Part shown: in pieces, positions 25,849 to 33,093 of the stretch | Layout of the letters: each line of letters begins with the position of its first letter | How positions within the stretch are numbered: position 1 is the stretch's first letter | NCBI GenBank assembly: GCA_963711005.1 | Contig: CAVQCJ010000002.1 | Coordinates: 1,674,001-1,738,000 of the forward strand | DNA: 64,000 nucleotides | Source: CAVQCJ01 sp963711005 | Lineage (GTDB): Bacteria; Actinomycetota; Actinomycetes; Prado026 | Direction of reading: 5' to 3' | Position numbers and translations under genes: made by a program | The notes under the pieces: model-generated | The model's input: only the letters and a program-made list of their open reading frames with translations | Databases searched by the model: none | What the model was told of the DNA's origin: nothing

Positions 25849-25865
25849 GTTCCATATCATGGAAC
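25849..25865. promoter_or_regulatory. Operator-like palindrome between iclR and mttB
   Basis: GTTCCAT (25849-25855) and ATGGAAC (25859-25865) form a perfect inverted repeat with a 3-bp spacer. A related half-site, TGTTCCAG, follows at 25868-25875. TTCCA-type palindromes of this size are bound by several IclR-family regulators. It lies 26 bp upstream of the iclR start and 57 bp upstream of the mttB ATG, well placed to control both divergent promoters. Confidence 0.75.
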
Positions 25866-25922
25866 GACTGTTCCAGATCTTGATAGTAGGATCGCGCCCA
25901 ACCGCAGGTCAAGGAGGCGTGG

Positions 25923-27362
25923 ATGTTCGTCAACCGGATGCCCAGGTACGAGGTCCTCTCGGCCGATGCGATGGCCACCCTCGACGCCGGCTGGCGCCGG
26001 ATCGTGTCCGAGATCGGGATCGAGTTCCTCAAGCCCGAGGCCCTCGACCTGTTCCGCGACGCCGGTCAGACGGTCGACGGCAACAACGTCAAGTTCGACC
26101 CGGACTGGGTGCTCGCGCAGGTCGCCAAGGCGCCGCGGGAGTTCGACGTCCAGGCCCGCAACCCGGCCAACACCGTCCACATCGGCGGCCAGAACATGGC
26201 CTTCAGCGGGGTGTACGGCCCGCCGTTCGTCCGCGAGGGCGACGTCCGGCGGGACGCGACGATGGAGGACTTCCGCCGGTTCAGCCGGCTCGCGCAGTCC
26301 TTCCCCGAGCTCGACAGCGCCGGCGGGGTGATCTGCGAGCCGAACGACACCCCGCTCGACTCGCGGCACATGGACATGATCTACGCGCTGATGACGCTGA
26401 CGGACAAGATCTACATGGGCAACGTCGTGTCCGGCGTTAACGCCCGCGACACCATCGCGATGAGCGAGATCCTGTTCGGCGGCCGGGAGGCGATCGAGCA
26501 GACGCCGGTGTGCATCTCGCTCATCAACTGCAACTCCCCGCTGCGCTGGGACGACCGCATGCTCGACGCGATGTGGGAGTACAACCTCGCCAACCAGCCG
26601 GTCGTCATGACCCCGTTCCTGCTGATGGGGGCGATGTCGCCGGTGACGATCCCGGCGACGCTCGTCCAGCAGATGGCCGAGGCGCTGACCGGGATCGCCC
26701 TGACCCAGCTCGTCCGGCCCGGCTGCCCGGTGATCTTCGGCTCGTTCCTGTCGAACATCGACATGCAGTCGGGCTCGCCGCAGTTCGGCACCCCGGAGTC
26801 GGGGCTGGGCCTGCTGTGCACCGGGCAGATCGCGCGCCGCTTCGGGCTGCCCTGGCGCTCCGGCGGCGGGCTGAACTCCAGCCAGGTCCCGGACGCGCAG
26901 GCCGCGTACGAGGCCATGATGACCATGCTGCCGACGTTCCTGGCCGGCGCGAACTGGGTGATGCACTCGGCCGGCTGGCTCGACGGCGGGCTGGTGTCCA
27001 GCTACGAGAAGTTCATCGTGGACATCGAGATCCTGCGGATGCTCCAGGCCGAGTTCACCCCGCTCGAGGTGGACGAGGCGTCGCTGGCGTTCGGCGCTCA
27101 CACCGAGGTGGGTGCCGGCGGGCACTTCCTGGGCGCCGCGCACACGCTCGAGCGCTTCCGGACCTGCTTCTACCGGCCGCTGCTGTCCTCGTCGGAGAAC
27201 TTCGACCGGTGGACCAAGAACGGCAGCAAGGACGCGGCGGTCCGCGCCGGCGACATCTGGCGCAAGACGCTCGACGAGTACGAGCAGCCGCCGCTGGACG
27301 AGGGCATCCGAGCCGAGCTCGAGGCCTACGTCACCCGTCGCCGCAAAGAGCTCGGCGACTGA
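25923..27362 (+). CDS. MttB-superfamily methyltransferase without pyrrolysine (probable betaine:corrinoid methyltransferase)
   Basis: The 479-residue TIM-barrel protein would take a methyl group from a quaternary amine and place it on the corrinoid protein. Start ATG follows AAGGAGG by 5 bp. Family features include VRRDATMEDFRRFSRLAQ, CEPNDTPLDSRHMDM, LSNIDMQSGSPQFGTPES and a C-terminal GAGGHFLGAAHTLERFR. The frame is open throughout with no internal amber codon, so it belongs to the non-pyrrolysine branch, whose characterised members include glycine betaine (MtgB), proline betaine and carnitine demethylases. Neighbouring betB and proVWX favour glycine betaine. Trimethylamine itself is unlikely, because that activity requires pyrrolysine. 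Confidence 0.9.
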   Translation: MFVNRMPRYEVLSADAMATLDAGWRRIVSEIGIEFLKPEALDLFRDAGQTVDGNNVKFDPDWVLAQVAKAPREFDVQARNPANTVHIGGQNMAFSGVYGPPFVREGDVRRDATMEDFRRFSRLAQSFPELDSAGGVICEPNDTPLDSRHMDMIYALMTLTDKIYMGNVVSGVNARDTIAMSEILFGGREAIEQTPVCISLINCNSPLRWDDRMLDAMWEYNLANQPVVMTPFLLMGAMSPVTIPATLVQQMAEALTGIALTQLVRPGCPVIFGSFLSNIDMQSGSPQFGTPESGLGLLCTGQIARRFGLPWRSGGGLNSSQVPDAQAAYEAMMTMLPTFLAGANWVMHSAGWLDGGLVSSYEKFIVDIEILRMLQAEFTPLEVDEASLAFGAHTEVGAGGHFLGAAHTLERFRTCFYRPLLSSSENFDRWTKNGSKDAAVRAGDIWRKTLDEYEQPPLDEGIRAELEAYVTRRRKELGD

Positions 27363-27367
27363 CCCTG

Positions 27368-27393
27368 CCCGTCTCCCGCACCGCGGGACGGGG
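27368..27393. terminator. Hairpin between convergent mttB and purU
   Basis: CCCGTCTCCCGC and GCGGGACGGG can pair around a 3-nt ACC loop, with a two-base bulge in the left arm. It occupies most of the 36 bp between the mttB stop and the purU stop and could serve both convergent genes. Confidence 0.55.
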
Positions 27394-27398
27394 CCGGG

Positions 27399-28289
27399 TC
27401 AGTGGAAGACGACGGTGCGGTTGCCGTTGAGCAGGACCCGGCTCTCGGTGTGCCACTTGACCGCGCGGGCCAGGGCCTGGCACTCCACGTCGCGCCCGAC
27501 CGTCACCAGGTGGTCGGCGTCCAGGGCGTGGTCCACCCTGGCCACCTCCTGCTCGATGATCGGGCCCTCGTCGAGGTCGCCGGTCACGTAGTGCGCCGTC
27601 GCGCCGATCAGCTTGACGCCGCGGGCGTGCGCCTGGTGGTACGGGCGGGCGCCCTTGAAGCTCGGCAGGAACGAGTGGTGGATGTTGATGGCCCGCCCCT
27701 CGAGCTGCTTGCACAGGTCGTCCGACAGCACCTGCATGTACCGGGCGAGGACCACGAGGTCGACCCGCTCGGAGTCCACCAGCTCGAGCAGCCGGGCCTC
27801 GGCCTCGGCCTTCGTCGAGGTCCCGCCGGTCCCGTCACCGACCGGGATGTGGTGGAACGGGATCCCGTACGTCGTCGCCAGCGGCTCGAAGTCGCGGTGG
27901 TTGGACACGACCGCCGGGATGTCGATGGCCAACGAGCCGGTGCTGTGCCGGAAGAGCAGGTCGTTCAGGCAGTGGCCGAACTTCGACACCATGAGCAGCA
28001 CCCGCTGCCTGGCCGCCGCCTCGCGCAGCTGCCAACCCATCTGGAACGAGTCGCCGACCCAGGCGAAGTCGGCGCGCAGGGCGTCCACGTCGGCGGCCGG
28101 GTCGATGCTCTCGAAGTGCACGCGCATGAAGAAGAGCCCCGACTCGTGGTCGCCGAACTGCTGGCTCTGCACGATCGAGCAGCGATGCTGGACCAGGAAG
28201 CTGGAGACCGCGTAGACGATGCCGGGCACGTCGGTGCAGGACAGGGTGAGGACGAACTCCGGCGTGGCCGGCGAGCTGGGCGGGGTCAT
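27399..28289 (-). CDS. purU: Formyltetrahydrofolate deformylase
   Basis: PurU hydrolyses 10-formyl-THF to formate and THF. The 296-residue protein has an N-terminal ACT domain (FVLTLSCTDVPGIVYAVSSFL, residues 12-90) and a C-terminal formyl-transferase domain with VLLMVSKFGHCLNDLLFR, VVLARYMQVLSD, the catalytic INIHHSFLPSFKGARPYHQ and GATAHYVTGDLDEGPIIEQ containing the His and Asp residues. It is the step that commits one-carbon units to formate, supplying FdsABGD at the far end of the locus. It is divergent from the second IclR gene, and palindromes lie in the shared upstream region. Confidence 0.95.
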   Translation of the reverse strand: MTPPSSPATPEFVLTLSCTDVPGIVYAVSSFLVQHRCSIVQSQQFGDHESGLFFMRVHFESIDPAADVDALRADFAWVGDSFQMGWQLREAAARQRVLLMVSKFGHCLNDLLFRHSTGSLAIDIPAVVSNHRDFEPLATTYGIPFHHIPVGDGTGGTSTKAEAEARLLELVDSERVDLVVLARYMQVLSDDLCKQLEGRAINIHHSFLPSFKGARPYHQAHARGVKLIGATAHYVTGDLDEGPIIEQEVARVDHALDADHLVTVGRDVECQALARAVKWHTESRVLLNGNRTVVFH

Positions 28290-28400
28290 CGGGAGGTCTC
28301 TCCAGGGCGGCAGCGCGAGCTGCGGGGGGCCGGGGCTGTATCCATGGCCACGCTCGGGTCCTCACTTACTGCGCTCGTTCGTCGCCTCGCCGTTCCGGAC

Positions 28401-28445
28401 CCGTTGCGGCTGGCACAACGGACGGTACGATACGCAACACCGTCC
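28401..28445. promoter_or_regulatory. Two inverted repeats upstream of purU and the second iclR
   Basis: CCGTTG (28401-28406) mirrors CAACGG (28416-28421) with a 9-bp spacer, and GGACGGT (28420-28426) mirrors ACCGTCC (28439-28445) with a 12-bp spacer. They sit in the 199-bp divergent region and are candidate operators for the IclR protein encoded at 28489. They do not resemble the GTTCCAT palindrome in front of mttB. Confidence 0.5.
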
Positions 28446-28488
28446 TGGCCAGACCTAGGAACCCGGGGGCCATGGAAGTGCGCACAGC

Positions 28489-29307
28489 GTGAGCGAGTCC
28501 GTGAGCGAGCGCAACCACGGTGCGAGCGGCGTACGTCCCGCCGCCCCGGCCCCCGCCGCCGTCCAGTCGGTGGACCGGGCGATCAGCGTCCTGGAGATCC
28601 TGGCCAGGCGCGGCGACGCCGGCGTCACCGAGATCGCCCTCGAGCTGGGGGTGCACAAGTCCACCGCGTTCCGGCTGGTCTCCGTGCTCGAGGCGCGCGG
28701 CCTGGTCGACCAGAACTCCGAGCGAGGCAAGTACCGGCTCGGCCTGGGGGTGCTGCGGCTGGCCGGCGCGACCGCGGCCCGGTTCGACGTGACCCAGCAG
28801 GCCCGCCCGGTCATCGAGGCGCTGGCGCGCGAGCTCGACGAGACGATCAACATCGCGATCCTGTCCGGGCACGACGCGCTCTACCTGGACCAGGTGGCCG
28901 GCACGTCCGCGCTCCAGCTGCACAACTGGGTCGGCCGCCGCATCCCCCTGCACTGCACGTCGAACGGCAAGGCGCTGATCGCGTTCCTGCCCGAGTGGCG
29001 CCAGCGCGAGCTGCTCGAGGAGCCGCTCGCGCAGTTCACCGACGGGACGCTGACGGACGTGGACCAGCTGCTGCACGAGCTGGCGGGGGTCCGCGAGCGC
29101 GGGTACGCGACGGCGTTCGAGGAGTTCGAGCTCGGCCTGGTGGCCGTCGCCTCGCCGGTGCGCGACCTGAGCGGCACGGTCGTCGCGTCGTTGAGCGCGT
29201 CCGGCCCGGTGTTCCGCCTCCCCAGGGCGCGTCTGCCCGAGCTCGGCGCGGCGGTGCGCACGGCGGCCGACGAGGTGTCCCGCCGGCTCGGCTTCGCGGC
29301 CAGCTGA
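28489..29307 (+). CDS. IclR-family transcriptional regulator
   Basis: The 272-residue protein has an N-terminal winged helix (VTEIALELGVHKSTAFRLVSVLEARGLV, about residues 45-72) and an IclR effector domain with QVAGTSALQLHNWVGRR, LHCTSNGKALIAFLP, GYATAFEEFELGLVAVASPV and VASLSASGPVFRL. GTG at 28489 or 28501 could be used; the first ten residues are not conserved. It is divergent from purU and precedes ppdK by 120 bp on the same strand, so either could be its target. It is a paralogue, not a copy, of the regulator at 24983. Confidence 0.88.
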   Translation: MSESVSERNHGASGVRPAAPAPAAVQSVDRAISVLEILARRGDAGVTEIALELGVHKSTAFRLVSVLEARGLVDQNSERGKYRLGLGVLRLAGATAARFDVTQQARPVIEALARELDETINIAILSGHDALYLDQVAGTSALQLHNWVGRRIPLHCTSNGKALIAFLPEWRQRELLEEPLAQFTDGTLTDVDQLLHELAGVRERGYATAFEEFELGLVAVASPVRDLSGTVVASLSASGPVFRLPRARLPELGAAVRTAADEVSRRLGFAAS

Positions 29308-29427
29308 GCGCTTCCGGGCCGGCGGACCGATGGGAGCCTTCCCAGTCGAACCCGGACGCCGGGCGGGCGGATCGACCTGCGACAGTGGGGCCCCGCAGGC
29401 GCGGCGGTGAACTGGAGGCGACCGGCG

Positions 29428-32121
29428 ATGACCCAGTACGTGTACGACTTCGTCGAGGGCGACAAGGACCTCAAGGACCTGCTCGGCGGGAAGGGCGCCA
29501 ACCTCGCCGAGATGACCCGGATCGGCCTGCCGGTCCCGCCCGGGTTCACCATCACCACCGAGGCCTGCCGCTCGTACCTGCAGCACGGCTCGGAGCCGGC
29601 CGAGCTGCGCGTGCAGGTGACCATGGCGCTGCGCCGCCTGGAGGACCAGGTCACCCGCCGGCTCGGGGACTCCGTGGACCCGTTGCTCGTGTCGGTCCGC
29701 TCCGGAGCGAAGTACTCGATGCCCGGGATGATGGAGACCGTCCTCAACGTCGGGCTCAACGACTACTCCGTCGACGGGCTCGCGGCGGCGGCCGGCGACG
29801 AGCGGTTCGCCTGGGACTCCTACCGGCGGCTCGTGCAGATGTTCGGCAAGACCGTGCTGGGCATCGAGGGGGAGCGGTTCGCCGGCGCGCTGGACGCGGC
29901 CAAGCACGCCCGGGGCGTCACCAGCGACGTCGACCTGGACGCCGGTGACCTCAAGACGCTGGTGGAGGTCTTCAAGGGCATCGTGCTGGAGGAGGCCGGC
30001 CGGGAGTTCCCGCAGGACCCGCGCGAGCAGCTCGACCTGGCGATGCGCGCGGTGTTCGACTCGTGGAACACGCCCCGCGCCCGGCTGTACCGGCGCCGCG
30101 AGCGGATCCCCAACGACCTCGGCACGGCGGTCAACATCTGCACGATGGTGTTCGGCAACCTCGGCGACACCTCGGGCACCGGCGTGTGCTTCACCCGCGA
30201 CCCGGCCAGCGGCCGGCCTGGCGTGTACGGCGACTACCTCACCAACGCGCAGGGCGAGGACGTCGTCGCCGGCATCCGCAACACGCTCTCGCTCGAGGAC
30301 CTCGGCCGTCTCGACCCGACCTCGTACGACCAGCTGCGGCAGATCATGCGCCGGCTCGAGACCCACTACCGGGACCTGTGCGACATCGAGTTCACGATCG
30401 AGCGCGGCAAGCTGTGGATGCTGCAGACCCGGGTGGGCAAGCGCACCGCGGCAGCGGCCTTCCGGATCGCGACCCAGCTCGTGGACGAGCAGCTGATCAC
30501 GCTGGACGAGGCGCTGGACCGGGTGACCGGGCAGCAGCTGATGCAGCTGATGTTCCCGCAGTTCGACGCTGCCGCCGCCCGGGTGGTCGTCACCAAGGGC
30601 GTGGCCGCCTCACCGGGTGCCGCCGTGGGCAAGGCGGTGTTCGACTCCGCGACGGCGGTAGCGATGGCCGCCGCCGGCGAGGCCGTGATCCTGGTCCGCC
30701 GGGAGACCAACCCGGACGACCTCGAGGGCATGATCGCCGCCGCCGGCATCCTCACCAGCCGCGGCGGCAAGACCTCGCACGCCGCCGTCGTCGCGCGCGG
30801 CATGGGCAAGACCGCGGTCTGCGGCGCCGAGGACCTGGACGTCGACGCGACCACCAGACGGGCCCGGGCCGGCGACTTCGTCATCAACGCCGGCGACGTC
30901 CTGTCGATCGACGGGTCGACCGGGGAGGTGTTCTCCGGCGAGCTGGCGGTGGTGCCGTCGCCGGTCGCCTCCTACCTCGAGCACGGCCTGGACGCCGCGC
31001 TGACCGGCGCGGACGAGCAGACCGGGGAGCTGGTCCGCGCCGTCGACCGACTGCTCGCGCACGCCGACAGCGCCCGTCGGCTGGGGGTGCGGGCGAACGC
31101 CGACACCGCCGAGGACGCCGCCCGGGCCCGGGCTCTGGGTGCTGCCGGCATCGGGCTGTGCCGGACCGAGCACATGTTCCTGGGCGACCGCAGGGTCCTC
31201 ATCGAGCGGGTCATCCTGTCCGAGACCGGACCCGAGCGGGACGAGGCGCTGGACGCCCTGCTCCCGCTGCAGCGCGAAGACTTCGTCGGGCTGCTCGCCG
31301 CCATGGACGGTCTGCCGTGCACGATCCGGCTGCTCGACCCGCCGCTGCACGAGTTCCTGCCCGACCACGCCGAGCTCAAGGTCCGGGTGGCGCTTGCGGA
31401 GGAGCGCGGCCAGCGCAACCTCGCCGACCTGCGGCTGCTGGCCGCGGTGGAGCGCCTGCACGAGTCGAACCCGATGCTGGGGCTGCGCGGCGTACGGCTC
31501 GGCCTGGTCGTGCCGGGTCTGTACGCCCTGCAGGTCCGGGCGATCGCCGAGGCGGTGGTCGAGCGTCTCCGCGCCGGCGGCCACCCGTCGGTCGAGATCA
31601 TGGTCCCGCTGGTCGGCTCGGTCATGGAGCTGCACCTGATCAAGGACGAGATCGACGCCATCCTGGACGGGATCGCCGCCCGGGAGCGGCTCACGTTCCA
31701 CATCCCGATCGGAACGATGATCGAGCTGCCGAGGGCGGCGCTGACCGCGTTCCGCATCGCCGAGGTCGCCGAGTTCTTCTCGTTCGGGACCAACGACCTG
31801 ACCCAGACCGCGTGGGGCTTCTCCCGCGACGACGTGGAGGCCGCGTTCTTCGCCGCCTACCTGGAGAAGGGCGTGTTCACCGTGTCTCCGTTCGAGACCC
31901 TCGACCAGGACGGGGTCGGGCGGCTGGTCCGGATCGCGACCGAGGAGGGCCGGGCCACGCGGCCGGACCTCAAGCTGGGCGTCTGCGGCGAGCACGGCGG
32001 CGATCCCGAGTCGGTGCACTTCTTCCACGGCATCGGGCTGGACTACGTCTCGTGCTCCCCGTTCCGGGTCCCGGTGGCGCGGCTCGAGGCCGGACGCGCC
32101 GCCCTCGGCTCCGCGCCCTGA
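29428..32121 (+). CDS. ppdK: Pyruvate, phosphate dikinase
   Basis: PPDK interconverts pyruvate + ATP + Pi and PEP + AMP + PPi. The ATG at 29428 follows GGAGG and gives 897 residues, the normal length. The N-terminal ATP-grasp domain begins with DLLGGKGANLAEMTRIGLPVPPGF and has VRSGAKYSMPGMM. The swivelling domain has the phospho-histidine in GGKTSHAAVVARG (His451). The C-terminal PEP/pyruvate barrel has GLCRTEHMF, SFGTNDLTQTAWGFSRDD and the catalytic Cys853 in GVCGEHGGDP. It allows PEP synthesis when cells grow on C1/C3 or amino-acid-like substrates. Its 3' end overlaps the convergent oleD by 79 bp. Confidence 0.96.
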   Translation: MTQYVYDFVEGDKDLKDLLGGKGANLAEMTRIGLPVPPGFTITTEACRSYLQHGSEPAELRVQVTMALRRLEDQVTRRLGDSVDPLLVSVRSGAKYSMPGMMETVLNVGLNDYSVDGLAAAAGDERFAWDSYRRLVQMFGKTVLGIEGERFAGALDAAKHARGVTSDVDLDAGDLKTLVEVFKGIVLEEAGREFPQDPREQLDLAMRAVFDSWNTPRARLYRRRERIPNDLGTAVNICTMVFGNLGDTSGTGVCFTRDPASGRPGVYGDYLTNAQGEDVVAGIRNTLSLEDLGRLDPTSYDQLRQIMRRLETHYRDLCDIEFTIERGKLWMLQTRVGKRTAAAAFRIATQLVDEQLITLDEALDRVTGQQLMQLMFPQFDAAAARVVVTKGVAASPGAAVGKAVFDSATAVAMAAAGEAVILVRRETNPDDLEGMIAAAGILTSRGGKTSHAAVVARGMGKTAVCGAEDLDVDATTRRARAGDFVINAGDVLSIDGSTGEVFSGELAVVPSPVASYLEHGLDAALTGADEQTGELVRAVDRLLAHADSARRLGVRANADTAEDAARARALGAAGIGLCRTEHMFLGDRRVLIERVILSETGPERDEALDALLPLQREDFVGLLAAMDGLPCTIRLLDPPLHEFLPDHAELKVRVALAEERGQRNLADLRLLAAVERLHESNPMLGLRGVRLGLVVPGLYALQVRAIAEAVVERLRAGGHPSVEIMVPLVGSVMELHLIKDEIDAILDGIAARERLTFHIPIGTMIELPRAALTAFRIAEVAEFFSFGTNDLTQTAWGFSRDDVEAAFFAAYLEKGVFTVSPFETLDQDGVGRLVRIATEEGRATRPDLKLGVCGEHGGDPESVHFFHGIGLDYVSCSPFRVPVARLEAGRAALGSAP

Positions 32122-33093
32122 GCCGTGGCCGCGGACGCGGCCAGCGCAGCGGCGAGGCGGGCGAAGCCCTCATCGAGGGTGACGGCGGGCTCCCAGCCCA
32201 GCGCCGCCCTGGTCTCGCGCAGGTCGAACCAGTGCGCGGTCGCCAGCTGCTCGGCGAGGAACCGGGTCATCGGTGGGTCGTCCTCCCGGCGCAGCGCGGC
32301 CCAGACCCCCTCGACCACCGCGCCGCCCAGCCGCGCCACCTGGTAGGGCACGTGCCGGGTCGGGGCCGGCACCCCCGCCGCCGCGCAGATGCGGGCCACC
32401 AGCTCCCCGATCGGTCGGGGCTCCCCGTTCGAGACCACGTAGGCCTGTCCTGCCAGCGCCGGTGCCCGGTCCAGCGCCGCGACCAGCGCCGAGACCGCGT
32501 TGTCGACGTACGTGGTGTCCACCAGCGCCGCCCCCGCGCCCACGACGGCCAGCCGTCCGGACCTGGCCCGCTCGACGATCCGGCCGACCAGCTGGGTGTC
32601 GCCGGGGCCCCACACCAGGTGCGGCCGGATCGCCACCACCGGTAGCCCATGAGTGGCCAGCGCCATGCGCTCGGCCACGGCCTTGCTGCGGGCGTACGGG
32701 CCGTGCGCGCGGTCCGGGTCGGCCGGAGCCGCTTCCGACGCCGACCAGCGCCGCACCGGCGTGCGCCACAGACGGCGAGGACACGTGCACGAACCGCGAG
32801 ACCCCGACCTCGCGAGCTGCGGCCAGCAGGTTCGCGGTGCCGGTGACGTTGCTGCGCACGAACCGGTCCCAGCTCCCGGTCACTGCGACCCGCGCCGCCA
32901 GGTGCACGACCGCCTCCACGCCGTCGACGGCGGTGCGCACGGCCGCCGGGTCCGCGACGTCGCCGAGCCGCTCCGGCAGGCCGAGGCCGGACGGGCGGCG
33001 CTGCATCAGGACGACGTCGTCCCCCCGGCGCGCCAGTGCGAGCGCGACACCGCCGCCGAGCATGCCGCCGGCTCCGGTGACGAGCACCCTCAC
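32043..33093 (-). CDS. oleD: NAD(P)-dependent 2-alkyl-3-ketoalkanoic acid reductase (OleD-type), one frameshift
   Basis: This short-chain-reductase/epimerase family protein would reduce the OleA beta-keto acid to the beta-hydroxy acid. The N-terminal frame starts at GTG 33091-33093 with the Rossmann motif VTGAGGMLGGGVALALARRG and continues through VVHLAARVAVTGSW to FVHVSSPSVAHAG. The rest, in the next frame, carries the catalytic YARSKAVAE, IRPHLVWGPGD and YVDNAVSALVAAL. Frames switch near 32733; removing one A of an AA pair gives a smooth VGVGAAPADPD junction. I treat it as one gene of about 349 codons. GTG overlaps the oleBC stop. The last 40 residues overlap ppdK and look unconserved. Confidence 0.85.

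Noticed and set aside
25923..27362. Pyrrolysine-containing trimethylamine methyltransferase
   Set aside because: No in-frame amber codon interrupts the gene and no pyl genes are visible; the protein is complete as read.
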